Shown: positions 18,119-29,505 of the stretch, piece after piece | Position numbering within the stretch: position 1 is the first letter of the stretch | How the letters are laid out: each line of letters opens with the position of its first letter | NCBI GenBank assembly: GCA_024235935.1 | Contig: JACKLL010000006.1 | Span: 166,234 to 230,233 of the forward strand | From: Rhodoferax sp. | GTDB taxonomy: Bacteria > Pseudomonadota > Gammaproteobacteria > Burkholderiales > Burkholderiaceae_C | Direction: 5' to 3' | DNA: 64,000 bases | Notes under the pieces: generated by a model | Databases searched by the model: none | Told to the model about the DNA's origin: nothing | What the model saw: only the letters and a program-made list of their open reading frames with translations | Position numbers and translations under genes: made by a program

Positions 18119-19015
18119 TTATTTCAGGACGGACTTGAGCAGCTTGCCCATTTCCGACGGATTGCGGGTGATCTTGAATCCGCACTCTTCCATGACCGCC
18201 AGCTTGGCGTCGGCCGTGTCGGCACCGCCTGAAATCAGCGCACCGGCATGGCCCATGCGCTTGCCGGCTGGCGCCGTGACGCCCGCAATGAAGCCCACCA
18301 CCGGCTTCTTCATGTTGTCCTTGCACCAGCGGGCCGCCTCGGCTTCGTCCGGCCCACCGATCTCGCCGATCATGATGACGGCATCGGTGTCGGGATCGTC
18401 GTTGAAGGCCTGCATGATGTCGATGTGCTTGAGGCCATTGATCGGGTCGCCGCCGATGCCGACCGCACTCGACTGGCCCAGACCGATGTCGGTGAGTTGC
18501 GCGACTGCTTCGTAGGTCAGCGTGCCGGAGCGCGATACCACGCCGATGCGGCCCTTGCGGTGGATGTGACCCGGCATGATGCCGATCTTGATCTCGTCCG
18601 GCGTGATCAGGCCGGGGCAGTTGGGGCCCAGCAGCAAGGTGTTCTTGCCGCCGGCCGCGACGCGGGCGCGCATCTTGTTGCGCACCTCGAGCATGTCCCG
18701 CACCGGGATGCCTTCGGTGATGCAGATCGCCAGATCCAGTTCAGCCTCGACAGCCTCCCAGATCGCGGCCGCCGCACCGGCTGGCGGAACGTAGATCACG
18801 GAGACGGTGGCACCGGTCTTGGCGGCCGCATCCTTGACCGAACCGAAGATCGGGATACCGAAGATGGACTCGCCGGCCTTCTTGGGGTTCACCCCTGCGA
18901 CGAAGCAGTTCTTGCCGTTCGCGTATTCCTGGCACTTCTCGGTATGGAACTGACCGGTCTTGCCGGTAATGCCCTGCGTGATGACCTTGGTGTCTTTGTT
19001 GATCAGAATGCTCAC
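18119..19015 (-). CDS. sucD: Succinate-CoA ligase [ADP-forming] alpha subunit
   Basis: The 298-residue protein matches SucD throughout: CoA-binding Rossmann region QGITGKTGQFHTEKC, then FVAGVNPKKAG, IPVRDM, GPNCPGLITPDE, and GRIGVVSRSGTLTYE. The phosphohistidine loop is in GKRMGHAGALISGG, where His is the phosphorylated residue. It forms the TCA-cycle enzyme with SucC, converting succinyl-CoA to succinate with ATP formation. It starts with GTG, supported by GAAGGAG five bases upstream, and follows sucC in an operon after a 92-bp gap. Confidence 0.98.
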   Translation of the reverse strand: MSILINKDTKVITQGITGKTGQFHTEKCQEYANGKNCFVAGVNPKKAGESIFGIPIFGSVKDAAAKTGATVSVIYVPPAGAAAAIWEAVEAELDLAICITEGIPVRDMLEVRNKMRARVAAGGKNTLLLGPNCPGLITPDEIKIGIMPGHIHRKGRIGVVSRSGTLTYEAVAQLTDIGLGQSSAVGIGGDPINGLKHIDIMQAFNDDPDTDAVIMIGEIGGPDEAEAARWCKDNMKKPVVGFIAGVTAPAGKRMGHAGALISGGADTADAKLAVMEECGFKITRNPSEMGKLLKSVLK

Positions 19016-19107
19016 TTGAACTCCTTCACCACCTGAGCGCCGTCAAGCCAGACCGTCTGCGGTCAGGGCCGGCGCTCTTGTGTCTTGTTGGTTGACCTGA
19101 CGATGGA

Positions 19108-20268
<1,161 letters not shown>

Positions 20269-20434
20269 GAGGTTTCTCTCGGAATAGGAACATACCCACT
20301 GCACGGGTGAATGCGCACAAACACCAGTCCGTAGCGGACACCGAAGTCCCCGAATGTATCATGCTGCAATGCCGCAATCCTTACGCCCATTACGTATAAG
20401 GTGCAGGTAACGCGGTAAACGAAAGGATCAGGCC

Positions 20435-21370
20435 ATGGCAAAAATATTCATTGACGGTGAAGCCGGCACCACCGGGCTGCAGATTCGCGAACGCCTGCAA
20501 ACCATGGCCGGCATCGAACTGGTCAGCATCGCGCCGGAGCTGCGCAAGGATGCCCAGGCCAAGCGCGAACTGATGGGCCAGGTGGACCTGGTGATCCTGT
20601 GCCTGCATGACGATGCGGCCCGCGAATCCGTGGCCATGATCGACGACCTGGCCCGCACCAGCGGCAAGCCGGGCCCGCGCATCATCGATGCGTCGACCGC
20701 CCACCGCACGGCACCAGACTGGGTGTTCGGATTCCCCGAGCTGGCGGCCGGCCAGGCGGCGGCGGTTGCCGGCGCCCAGCGCGTGAGCAATCCGGGCTGC
20801 TATGCCACCGGCGCCATCGCGCTGATCCGCCCCTTGATCGACGCTGGCCTGTTGCCGGCGGACACCCCGCTGTGCCTGCCGGCAGTCAGCGGCTATTCTG
20901 GCGGCGGGCGCAGCATGATCGAGGCCCATGAAGCCGGAACGGCACCGGCCTACGAGGCCTACGCGCTGGGTCTCAAGCACAAGCACGTACCGGAAATCAT
21001 GCACCACACCGGGCTGACGCGGCGCCCGCTGTTCATTCCGGCAGTGGGTAATTTCCGCCAGGGCATGCTGGTGCAACTGCCACTGCATCTGGACACCTTG
21101 CCGGGCAAACCCCGCGCCAGGGACTTGCACGACGCACTGGCCAGGCACTACCAGGGTAGTGAATGGGTCACGGTGGAGCCCGCCACTGCGGATGGGAAGC
21201 TGGACGCACTGGCGCTGGTCGATACCAACAAGCTGGAGCTGCGGGTATTCGCCAATGACGCTGCAAAGGATGGCTTCGACCATGCGGTGCTGATCGCCCG
21301 CCTCGACAACCTGGGCAAGGGCGCCAGCGGCGCGGCCGTACAGAATCTGAAATTGATGCTCGGGCTCTGA
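20435..21370 (+). CDS. argC: N-acetyl-gamma-glutamyl-phosphate reductase, short (type 2) form
   Basis: The 311-residue protein begins [21 protein letters not shown], the NAD(P)-binding signature of the type 2 ArgC family, and contains the catalytic cysteine in [14 protein letters not shown], followed by [11 protein letters not shown]. It catalyses the third step of arginine synthesis, making N-acetylglutamate semialdehyde. The short type 2 form (about 310 versus 345 residues) is usual in many proteobacteria. The gene stands alone among sucC and recX, and converges on recX 37 bp away; a GGCGG/CCGCC hairpin without a T-run lies in that gap. Confidence 0.97.
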   Translation: MAKIFIDGEAGTTGLQIRERLQTMAGIELVSIAPELRKDAQAKRELMGQVDLVILCLHDDAARESVAMIDDLARTSGKPGPRIIDASTAHRTAPDWVFGFPELAAGQAAAVAGAQRVSNPGCYATGAIALIRPLIDAGLLPADTPLCLPAVSGYSGGGRSMIEAHEAGTAPAYEAYALGLKHKHVPEIMHHTGLTRRPLFIPAVGNFRQGMLVQLPLHLDTLPGKPRARDLHDALARHYQGSEWVTVEPATADGKLDALALVDTNKLELRVFANDAAKDGFDHAVLIARLDNLGKGASGAAVQNLKLMLGL

Positions 21371-21407
21371 GCCCGGCGGCACCGCCGGCGCAGCAGCGGC
21401 AAGCCAC

Positions 21408-21914
21408 TCAGCCCGGCGCCTGTTCGTCCAGCCAGTCACCAGCGCCGGTGACCACGCGGCGGATGGTGTCGCCGCTGAATCCGCGTGCCGCCAGAAAGCG
21501 GATCTGGCGTGCACGCTCGGCCGCGGTGCGCGCCGGATCGTCATCGCTGCCGTCGCCTCCGGGCGCGGTGGCCGCAAATTTCCGGCGCCAGACGGCACGG
21601 GCACGCTCCAGCTCGCTGCCTTGCAGGCTTGCGACGGCCTCCCGAATGGCCTCCACCGGCAGGCCCTTGTCCTGCAACTCCTGACGGATACGCACGGCAC
21701 CGAGCTTGGCGGCGCGTCGGTGCACCACCGACTCGATCACCCGCTGCTCATCGATGAACCCCTTGGCCTGCAGGCCGTCGAGCACCCGGTCCAGCTCGCC
21801 GGGCTCGGTTTCGTGGCGGCGCAGCTTGCGCGCGAGCTCCAGCCGGGAGTGTTCGCGGCTGGCCAGCAGGCGCAGGGCACGTCCCTTGAGCGAGAGGGGT
21901 GGCGTTGCTGGCAC
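21408..21914 (-). CDS. recX: Regulatory protein RecX
   Basis: From the GTG at 21914 the protein has 168 residues with the three-helix repeats of RecX: LKGRALRLLASREHSRLELARKL, LQAKGFIDEQRVIESVVHRR.., and GLPVEAIREAVASL, ending FLAARGFSGDTIRRVV. RecX binds RecA filaments and limits their activity. An AGGA lies 9-12 bases before the TTG/GTG pair (21917/21914), so either may be the start; the frame is open further upstream but that stretch is the recA gene. It is 46 bp downstream of recA and co-directional. Confidence 0.9.
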   Translation of the reverse strand: MPATPPLSLKGRALRLLASREHSRLELARKLRRHETEPGELDRVLDGLQAKGFIDEQRVIESVVHRRAAKLGAVRIRQELQDKGLPVEAIREAVASLQGSELERARAVWRRKFAATAPGGDGSDDDPARTAAERARQIRFLAARGFSGDTIRRVVTGAGDWLDEQAPG

Positions 21915-21960
21915 CAAGCCGTCAAATCCTGTCGTCGGAGGCGGCGAACGAAGGCCGGAC

Positions 21961-23033
<1,073 letters not shown>

Positions 23034-23093
23034 GAGAATTTCCTTTGAAAACAAGGGCTTGGAGAATGAATCGAATCTGGCTTTAATGACAGG

Positions 23094-23140
23094 CTGGATA
23101 CTTGAACAGTAGTTTAGCCGGGTTTATTGAATTGCGTAAA
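23094..23140 (-). promoter_or_regulatory. recA promoter with LexA-like SOS box
   Basis: On the minus strand TTTACG (23140-23135) and TAAACT (23116-23111) are 18 bases apart, and CTGTTCAAGTATCCAG follows at 23109-23094. This has the CTG-N10-CAG form of a LexA box and covers the expected transcription start, about 60 bp before the recA ATG. It is the expected SOS control, although the box is degenerate relative to CTGT-N8-ACAG. Confidence 0.6.
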
Positions 23141-23175
23141 CAAGATTTTTAGTCAATTTGATTTACGATAATCCG

Positions 23176-23649
23176 ATGCATGACACCGCCACCGACCCCA
23201 CCTGGCGCCACACCCACCTGGGCCGGCTGACCGCACTGGCGCAACAGCGCTTCGATGCCCGCGTGCTACGCCTGATGGCCGACAACGACGAACTGGCACT
23301 GGCCCTGTCGCATCTTGCGGCGAGGGGCCGCCTGGGCGCATCCCACATTCAGATCACGCGCCACCTGCCGGCCGAGGGCTGCCGGCTGACCGCCCTGGCC
23401 GCCCATGCCGGCATCACCAAGCAGGCCATGGGCAAGCTGGTCGACCAGTGCGCCGCCTGGGGCCTGGTCGAACGCACCTCCGACGCGCGCGATGCCCGGG
23501 CGATCCAGGTCGTGTTCACCGATACCGGGCGGCAATGGCTTGTGGCCTACGGCCAGGCGGTGCAGCAGGCGCAGGCCGAATTCCGCCATGCCGTCGGCGA
23601 CGAGGTCGCCACCGTGGTCCTGCTCGGCCTGGAGGCCTATGTCGCCTGA
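23176..23649 (+). CDS. MarR-family transcriptional regulator
   Basis: The 157-residue protein has a winged-helix core (about 45-120): LTALAAHAGITKQAMGKLVDQCAAWGLVERTSDARDARAIQVVFTDTGRQWL, with the DxRxxR-type wing of MarR proteins. It should bind DNA as a dimer, often released by small aromatic ligands. The gene diverges from recA; the shared 142-bp region contains the palindrome TCAATTTGA (23153-23161) and a GATAAT just before the start codon, so the transcript leader may be very short. Its target is unknown. Confidence 0.85.
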   Translation: MHDTATDPTWRHTHLGRLTALAQQRFDARVLRLMADNDELALALSHLAARGRLGASHIQITRHLPAEGCRLTALAAHAGITKQAMGKLVDQCAAWGLVERTSDARDARAIQVVFTDTGRQWLVAYGQAVQQAQAEFRHAVGDEVATVVLLGLEAYVA

Positions 23650-23755
23650 GGCCCCCGAACAAGGGTCAACCCGGCTGGTTGACACCGGCACACAGGCCTA
23701 GAATTCAAGTCAAGAAGTGGGTGAACGCAACCCCCACCGCCACAAGGAGACTCGT

Positions 23756-24469
23756 ATGCGGATCTTGATCGCCGAAGACGATGGCGTGCTGGCAGATGGA
23801 TTGCTGCGCGCACTCAGGGGAACCGGCGCAGCCGTGGACCATGTGGCCACCGGCACCGAAGCCGACGCCGCGCTGCTGACCAACAAGGAATTCGACCTGC
23901 TGATCCTGGATCTGGGACTGCCCAAGATGCACGGACTGGAGGTCTTGCGCAAACTGCGCGCCCGCGGCTCGACCCTGCCGGTGCTGATCCTGACGGCGGC
24001 CGACAGCGTGGACGAGCGGGTCAAGGGCCTGGATTTCGGCGCCGACGACTACATGGCAAAACCCTTCAGCCTGCAGGAGCTCGAAGCCCGCGTGCGGGCC
24101 TTGCTGCGCCGGCGCATGGGCGGGGCCAGCGACCACATCCGCCATGGGCCACTCGTCTACGACCAGGCCGGCCGGGTGGCCACGATCGACGGCCAGATGG
24201 TCGACCTGTCCGCGCGAGAGCTCGGGCTGCTCGAAGTGCTGCTGCAGCGGGCCGGCCGCATGGTCAGCAAGGACCAGCTGGTCGAACGCCTGTGCGAATG
24301 GGGCGACGAAGTCAGCAACAACGCGATCGAGGTCTACGTGCACCGCCTGCGCAAGAAGATCGAGAAAGGCCCGATCCGCATTGCCACCGTGCGTGGCCTG
24401 GGCTATTGCCTGAAGTTGCTGCCCACCGGGTCGACACAGGATGCAGCCCGTGAATCGCCCGTCGCGTGA
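23756..24469 (+). CDS. OmpR-family response regulator (TctD/QseB-like)
   Basis: The 237-residue protein has a receiver domain (about 1-115; ILIAEDD, phospho-Asp in LLILDLGLPK, TAAD, KPF) and an OmpR-type winged helix (about 140-225; LSARELGLLEVLLQRAGRMVSKDQLVERL, NNAIEVYVHRLRKKI, TVRGLGYCL). AAGGAG stands nine bases before the ATG at 23756. Its stop overlaps the GTG start of the sensor kinase, a typical coupled two-component pair. Closest resemblance is to TctD/QseB regulators; no tricarboxylate transporter lies next to it, so the signal is open. Confidence 0.95.
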   Translation: MRILIAEDDGVLADGLLRALRGTGAAVDHVATGTEADAALLTNKEFDLLILDLGLPKMHGLEVLRKLRARGSTLPVLILTAADSVDERVKGLDFGADDYMAKPFSLQELEARVRALLRRRMGGASDHIRHGPLVYDQAGRVATIDGQMVDLSARELGLLEVLLQRAGRMVSKDQLVERLCEWGDEVSNNAIEVYVHRLRKKIEKGPIRIATVRGLGYCLKLLPTGSTQDAARESPVA

Positions 24470-25929
24470 AGCTGTTCCAGCGCGAGCAGCGTTCGCTGTT
24501 CGGCGAAATCCTGGACTGGATGCTGACGCCGCTGCTGCTGCTGTGGCCGATCAGCCTGGTCCTGACCTGGTTCGTGGCGCAAAGCGCTGCGGGCAAACCC
24601 TTCGACCAGGCGCTCGAATACAACGTCGGTGAACTGGCGGCGCTGGTCAAGGTGCGCGACCAGCACCTCGACTTCACCTTGCCGCTGCCGGCGCACAAGC
24701 TGCTGCGCGCCGCCGAGTCGGACACGGTGTACTACCAGATCATGGGCGCCAGCGGCGAATTCCTCAGCGGAGAGCGCAACCTCCCGCTGCCGCCACGGGC
24801 AGAAAGCCCGTTCTTCAGCGAGGTCCGCATCCGCGACGATGACTACCACGGTGACAGCATCCGGGTCGCCTACAAGTGGCTGGCCGTCGACCTGCCGGGC
24901 GCGCGGCCGGTGCTGGTCCAGGTGGCCGAGCCGCTGGACAAGCGCGCCATGCTGGCGACGGAAATCGTCAAGGGCGTGATGCTGCAGCAATTCATCATCC
25001 TGCCACTGGCCGTGCTGCTGGTCTGGCTGGGCCTGGCCTATGCGATCAAGCCACTGAACCAGCTCGAAGAGCGCATCCGCGCGCGCAAGCCCGACGACCT
25101 CAGCCCGCTGGACGACAGCTCGGTACCCCAGGAGGTCGCACCGCTGGTCTCGTCCGTCAACGACCTGCTGCAGCGGCTCAAGCGCTCGATCGAACACCAG
25201 AAGCGCTTCCTCGCAGATGCCGCCCATCAGCTCAAGACCCCGCTGGCCGGACTGCGCATGCAGGCCGACCTGGCCCAGCGCGAAGGCATGAGCGCCGAAG
25301 AGTTCAAGCAGACACTGCGCCAGATCGGCAATGCCAGCGTGCGTGCGACCCATACCGTGAACCAGTTGCTGGCACTGGCACGCGCCGAAGGCGGCAATAC
25401 CGCCATGACCCGCGAGCCCTGCGACCTGGCCGCATTGACCATCGAAGCGGTCCACGACTGCCTGCCGCGGGCCATCGAGAAGTCGATCGACCTGGGTTAT
25501 GAAGGCGCCGAGCCCGGCGCCAAGGGTGTGGCGCTCGACGGCAATCCCACGCTGCTGTCGGAGCTGATCCGCAACCTGCTGAACAACGCCATCCACTACA
25601 CACCGTCGAACCCCGAGCATCCCGGCGTGGTGACTGCGCGGGTGCTGGCCGACCCGTTCGGCAAGGTCCTGCTGCTGCAGGTCGAGGATTCCGGGCCGGG
25701 CATCGCGCCCGGCGAACGCGAGATGATCTTCAAACCTTTTTACCGGGTCCTGGGCAGCGGTGTCGATGGCTCCGGTCTCGGGCTGCCCATCGTGCTGGAG
25801 ATCGCCCAGTTGCACCGCGCCAGTGTCAGCGTCGAGGACGCCGAAGAACGCAGAGAGCCACCGGGCTCGCGCTTTGTCGTACGCTTCGACACATCGACGC
25901 GCGGCTCTGAGCTGCCGGGACCGGGGTAA
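24466..25929 (+). CDS. Membrane sensor histidine kinase (TctE/QseC-like)
   Basis: The 487-residue protein begins with GTG, overlapping the regulator stop by four bases. It has a membrane helix at about 18-40, a periplasmic sensor region (2CSK_N-like, about 45-165), a second helix at about 170-190, then the phospho-acceptor His in FLADAAHQLKTPLAGL at about 253. The ATPase domain follows: N box LIRNLLNNAIHYTP, G1 VEDSGPGIAPGE and G2 GSGLGLPIV. It should phosphorylate the adjacent regulator. The signal is likely a small carboxylate or similar solute by analogy with TctE, but this is not shown by the sequence. Confidence 0.94.
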   Translation: MKLFQREQRSLFGEILDWMLTPLLLLWPISLVLTWFVAQSAAGKPFDQALEYNVGELAALVKVRDQHLDFTLPLPAHKLLRAAESDTVYYQIMGASGEFLSGERNLPLPPRAESPFFSEVRIRDDDYHGDSIRVAYKWLAVDLPGARPVLVQVAEPLDKRAMLATEIVKGVMLQQFIILPLAVLLVWLGLAYAIKPLNQLEERIRARKPDDLSPLDDSSVPQEVAPLVSSVNDLLQRLKRSIEHQKRFLADAAHQLKTPLAGLRMQADLAQREGMSAEEFKQTLRQIGNASVRATHTVNQLLALARAEGGNTAMTREPCDLAALTIEAVHDCLPRAIEKSIDLGYEGAEPGAKGVALDGNPTLLSELIRNLLNNAIHYTPSNPEHPGVVTARVLADPFGKVLLLQVEDSGPGIAPGEREMIFKPFYRVLGSGVDGSGLGLPIVLEIAQLHRASVSVEDAEERREPPGSRFVVRFDTSTRGSELPGPG

Positions 25930-26054
25930 GCCCGCGGTAAGTGCCGGACCGTAAGGTCGACGCTGTTGAACACGCATCGCGCCGCCCGCCCATGCAGGTC
26001 GGCGCAGCTGCGACACCCACGCCTGCGGGCGCGTGAAAGGGAGACAAGGCCACC

Positions 26055-26252
26055 ATGCACAGAACTCGCGGTTCGCAACGCCTGCTGGCGCTGTTTTTCG
26101 CCGGCATGATGGTGCTCAACTATCCTTTGCTGGCCTTGTGGGATCCGCAGGCCAGCCTGTTCGGGCTGCCGCTGTTCCCGCTCGCGCTGTTCGGCCTGTG
26201 GGCCATCCTGATCGCCACCATGGCCTGGCTGCTGGAACACTCCGGCGACTGA
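26055..26252 (+). CDS. Small two-helix membrane protein upstream of the SSF sensor kinase
   Basis: The 65-residue protein has two hydrophobic segments (about 9-28 and 36-58) and ends EHSGD. The start at 26055 follows GGGAGACAAGGCCACC. It lies 12 bp before the transporter-sensor gene and has the size and topology of the small partner subunits often encoded before SSF (sodium-solute symporter) proteins. I do not recognise it with certainty; a role as an accessory subunit of the adjacent sensor is inferred from position only. Confidence 0.65.
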   Translation: MHRTRGSQRLLALFFAGMMVLNYPLLALWDPQASLFGLPLFPLALFGLWAILIATMAWLLEHSGD

Positions 26253-26264
26253 GCCGCGACGCCG

Positions 26265-29054
26265 ATGTTGTCCGTACCCCTGGTCGTCGGCGCCTCGTTT
26301 GCCTATCTGCTGTTGCTGTTCGGCGTGGCCAGCTATGGCAACTGGCGCAGCGCCCAGGGCCGCTCGGTCATCGACAACGCCTGGGTCTATGCGCTCTCGA
26401 TGGCGGTGTACTGCACCGCCTGGACCTACTTCGGCAGTGTCGGCCGCGCAGCGAGCGCGGGCATCTGGTTCCTGCCCATCTATCTGGGACCGACGCTGGC
26501 CATGGTGCTGGCCTGGGTGGTGGTGCGCAAGATGCTGCGTATTGCCAAGAGCTATCGCATCACCTCCATCGCCGACTTCATCGGCAGCCGCTATGGCAAG
26601 AGCCCCGCACTGGCAGGCCTGGTGACGCTGATCACGGTCGTGGGCATCGTCCCGTACATCGCGCTGCAGCTCAAGGCGGTGTCGGTCGGGTATGCGGTGA
26701 TGACCCTGCCCGCCGGCGCCCAGGCGACGCAGGCACAGGACTGGTGGAACGACAGCACGCTGTACTTTGCGCTGGCCCTGGCGGCCTTCACCGTGGTGTT
26801 CGGCACGCGCCGACTGGACGTATCCGAACGCCACGAGGGCATGGTGGCGGCCATCGCGTTTGAGTCCGTCGTCAAGCTGCTGGCCTTTCTGGCCGTCGGC
26901 ATCTTCGTCACCTACGGGCTGTTCGACGGCATGGCCGACATCTTTGCGCGCGTGCGGGCCGCGCCCGAGCTCGCGCCACTGCTGGGCGACGCTGCCACCT
27001 TCGACTATGGCCAATGGTTCTCGCTGACCTTGCTGGCGATGCTGTCGGTGGTGCTGCTGCCGCGCCAGTTCCAGATCATGGTGGTCGAGAACGTCAACGA
27101 GCGCCACCTGCGCCGCGCCGCCTGGGTATTCCCGGCCTACCTGCTGCTGATCAACATCTTCGTGCTGCCGGTGGCGCTTGGCGGCCTGCTGCTGTTCGGC
27201 TCGGGCACCATGGACCCGGAAGCCTTCGTGCTGTCGCTGCCATTGGCCAGCGGCCAGCATGCACTGGCGCTGCTGGCCTTCATCGGCGGTCTGTCTGCCG
27301 CCACCGGCATGGTGATCGTCGAATCCATCGCGGTCTCGAGCATGGTGTGCAACGACCTGGTGATGCCGCTGCTGCTGCGCACCCGCCGCTTCGGCATCCG
27401 CGCCCAGGGTGACCTGACGCGCCTGTTGCTGCGCATCCGGCGTGCTGCCATCTTCTTCGTCATGCTGCTGGGCTACGGCTACTTTCACTGGGCCGGCGAA
27501 GCCTACGCACTGGTCAGCATCGGCCTGATCAGCTTTGCCGCCGTGGCCCAGTTCGCACCCGCGCTGTTCGGCGGCATGTACTGGCGCGGCGGCACCCGCG
27601 TGGGCGCGATGGCCGGCCTGCTGATCGGCTTTGCCCTGTGGACCTACACGCTGATGCTGCCCTCGATCGCCAAGTCCGGCTGGCTGCCGACCGCGTTCCT
27701 CGATGACGGCCCCTGGGGCATCCAGTGGCTCAAGCCGGAACAGCTGTTCGGTCTGTCGGGCATGGACAACCTGACCCACGCGCTGTTCTGGAGCCTGAGC
27801 GCCAACCTCACGGCCTATGTCGTGTTGTCCCTGTGGCGCGGACCGACACCGGCAGAGACCAGCCAGGCACTGCTGTTCGTCGAGGCCTTCCAGCGCAACC
27901 GCAGCACCGAGCCGGTGTTCTGGCGCGGCCGCGCCAAGGTGCAGGACCTGCTGGCACTGACGACCCGCTTCGTCGGCAGCGTGCGTGCCAGGCACCTGTT
28001 CGACGAACAGGCCAGGCGACTGGGCGTGCCGACCGTCGACCAGATCGTGCCGGACGCGCAACTGGTGCGCCAGGTCGAGATCGCACTGGCCGGTGCCATC
28101 GGCAGCGCATCGGCACGGGTCATGGTGGCGTCGGTGGCCGACGAGGATGCACTGGCGCTCGAAGACGTGCTGCAGATCCTGGACGAAGCCACGCGGCTGC
28201 GGGCCCATTCAATCGAGCTGGAAGAAAAGTCGGCGTCGCTGGAGCGGGCGACCACGGAGCTGCGCGCCGCCAATGCGCAACTTCAGAGCCTGGATCGGCT
28301 CAAGGACGACTTCATGTCATCGGTGACGCACGAATTGCGCACCCCGCTGACATCGATCCGTTCGATGGCCGAACTGATGGCGGATGAACCCGACATGCCA
28401 CTGGCGCAGCGCCAGCAGTTCATACAGATCATCGTGACGGAGACCGAGCGCCTGAGCCGCCTCGTGAACCAGGTGCTGGATCTTGCCAAGATCGAGTCCG
28501 GCCACGCGCAATGGCACAACACCGACATTGACCTGGGGCAATTGCTGGTGCAGGCCGTGCAGACGACGGAAGAAATGTTCCGCGACCGGGGCGCACAGGT
28601 GCGTCTGGCCCTGCCGCCGCAACCGGTGGTATTGCGCGCCGACCCCGACCGGCTGACGCAGGTGGTGCTGAACCTGTTGTCCAATGCCGCCAAGTTCGTG
28701 CCGGCCACCGGCGGCAAGGTCGACATCACACTGCGCACCAGTGACGCCGGCGTACAGGTCACGATCCAGGACAACGGACCGGGTGTACCGGCGGCCCAGC
28801 ACGGCATGATCTTCGAGAAGTTTCACCAGAACCAGGACAGCGGCGGCTATCGGCCACAGGGCACCGGCCTGGGGCTGCCGATCAGCCGCCAGATCGTCGA
28901 GCATTTCGGCGGGCGCATCTGGATCGACCCGGCGTATGGCGGCGGTGCACGCTTTGTCTTTGATCTTCCCTGGAATACGATGGCCGATACCGGCGCGACC
29001 GACGTGCACACTCCTGCCCCGGCGACCGGCCATGCCCTGCCGCCGACCCCCTGA
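26265..29054 (+). CDS. SSF transporter-STAC-histidine kinase hybrid (CrbS/MxtR/CbrA-like)
   Basis: The 929-residue protein starts with an SLC5/SSF transporter module of about 13 helices (1-490; KSYRITSIADFIGSRYGKSP is typical). A STAC-like domain follows at about 560-630 (FVGSVRARHLFDEQARRLG...), then a coiled coil, a HisKA domain with SSVTHELRTPLTSI (His about 689) and an ATPase domain (LNLLSNAAKFVP, DNGPGVP, GTGLGLPIS). Members such as CrbS/MxtR control acetate use, and CbrA controls amino acid use; they couple solute passage to phosphorylation. The downstream receiver at 29073 is the likely partner. There is no attached receiver domain. Confidence 0.92.
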   Translation: MLSVPLVVGASFAYLLLLFGVASYGNWRSAQGRSVIDNAWVYALSMAVYCTAWTYFGSVGRAASAGIWFLPIYLGPTLAMVLAWVVVRKMLRIAKSYRITSIADFIGSRYGKSPALAGLVTLITVVGIVPYIALQLKAVSVGYAVMTLPAGAQATQAQDWWNDSTLYFALALAAFTVVFGTRRLDVSERHEGMVAAIAFESVVKLLAFLAVGIFVTYGLFDGMADIFARVRAAPELAPLLGDAATFDYGQWFSLTLLAMLSVVLLPRQFQIMVVENVNERHLRRAAWVFPAYLLLINIFVLPVALGGLLLFGSGTMDPEAFVLSLPLASGQHALALLAFIGGLSAATGMVIVESIAVSSMVCNDLVMPLLLRTRRFGIRAQGDLTRLLLRIRRAAIFFVMLLGYGYFHWAGEAYALVSIGLISFAAVAQFAPALFGGMYWRGGTRVGAMAGLLIGFALWTYTLMLPSIAKSGWLPTAFLDDGPWGIQWLKPEQLFGLSGMDNLTHALFWSLSANLTAYVVLSLWRGPTPAETSQALLFVEAFQRNRSTEPVFWRGRAKVQDLLALTTRFVGSVRARHLFDEQARRLGVPTVDQIVPDAQLVRQVEIALAGAIGSASARVMVASVADEDALALEDVLQILDEATRLRAHSIELEEKSASLERATTELRAANAQLQSLDRLKDDFMSSVTHELRTPLTSIRSMAELMADEPDMPLAQRQQFIQIIVTETERLSRLVNQVLDLAKIESGHAQWHNTDIDLGQLLVQAVQTTEEMFRDRGAQVRLALPPQPVVLRADPDRLTQVVLNLLSNAAKFVPATGGKVDITLRTSDAGVQVTIQDNGPGVPAAQHGMIFEKFHQNQDSGGYRPQGTGLGLPISRQIVEHFGGRIWIDPAYGGGARFVFDLPWNTMADTGATDVHTPAPATGHALPPTP

Positions 29055-29072
29055 CGTGAATCGGAAACCACC

Positions 29073-29447
29073 ATGGCGCAAAAGATCCTGATCGTCGACG
29101 ACGAACCCAACATCCTGATCTCGCTCGAGTACCTGATGCAGCGCGAGGGCTTCGACGTGCGCGTCGCGCGCGACGGCCTGCAGGCCATCGAGGCGATCGA
29201 GTCCGACCCGCCGGACCTGGTGCTGCTCGACGTGATGATGCCGGGCAAGACCGGCCTCGAGGTCTGCCAGCATGTGCGTGCCATCGAGCGGCTGCGCCAC
29301 GTGGTCATCGTCATGCTGACAGCCAAGGGCCGGGAGACCGACGTGGCCAAGGGCCTGGCGCTGGGCGCCAACGCCTATGTGACCAAGCCATTCTCCACCC
29401 GCGATCTGGTGGCGCAGGTGCGCACCTTGCTGCAGGCACAGGCATGA
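29073..29447 (+). CDS. Single-domain response regulator (CheY-like receiver)
   Basis: The 124-residue protein is only a receiver domain: KILIVDDEPN, phospho-Asp in LVLLDVMMPG (about 54), VIVMLTAKG and AYVTKPFSTRDL. It starts 18 bp after the SSF-kinase gene and is followed by the pseudo-kinase/exonuclease gene, so the three form one operon. The CrbR partner of CrbS normally has a LuxR-type DNA-binding domain, which is missing here. Output may therefore be by protein contact or phospho-relay. Confidence 0.93.
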   Translation: MAQKILIVDDEPNILISLEYLMQREGFDVRVARDGLQAIEAIESDPPDLVLLDVMMPGKTGLEVCQHVRAIERLRHVVIVMLTAKGRETDVAKGLALGANAYVTKPFSTRDLVAQVRTLLQAQA

Positions 29448-29505
29448 CGGGGCTCACGGATCGGGTGGGCGCCATACGGGGTCGCCAGGCCAGGCGCATG
29501 CCCCG

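Noticed and set aside
25740..28208. Long open frame (about 820 codons) on the minus strand opposite the sensor kinase and SSF genes
   Set aside because: Repetitive Gln/His/Arg composition and no motif; the plus strand holds two recognisable kinases.
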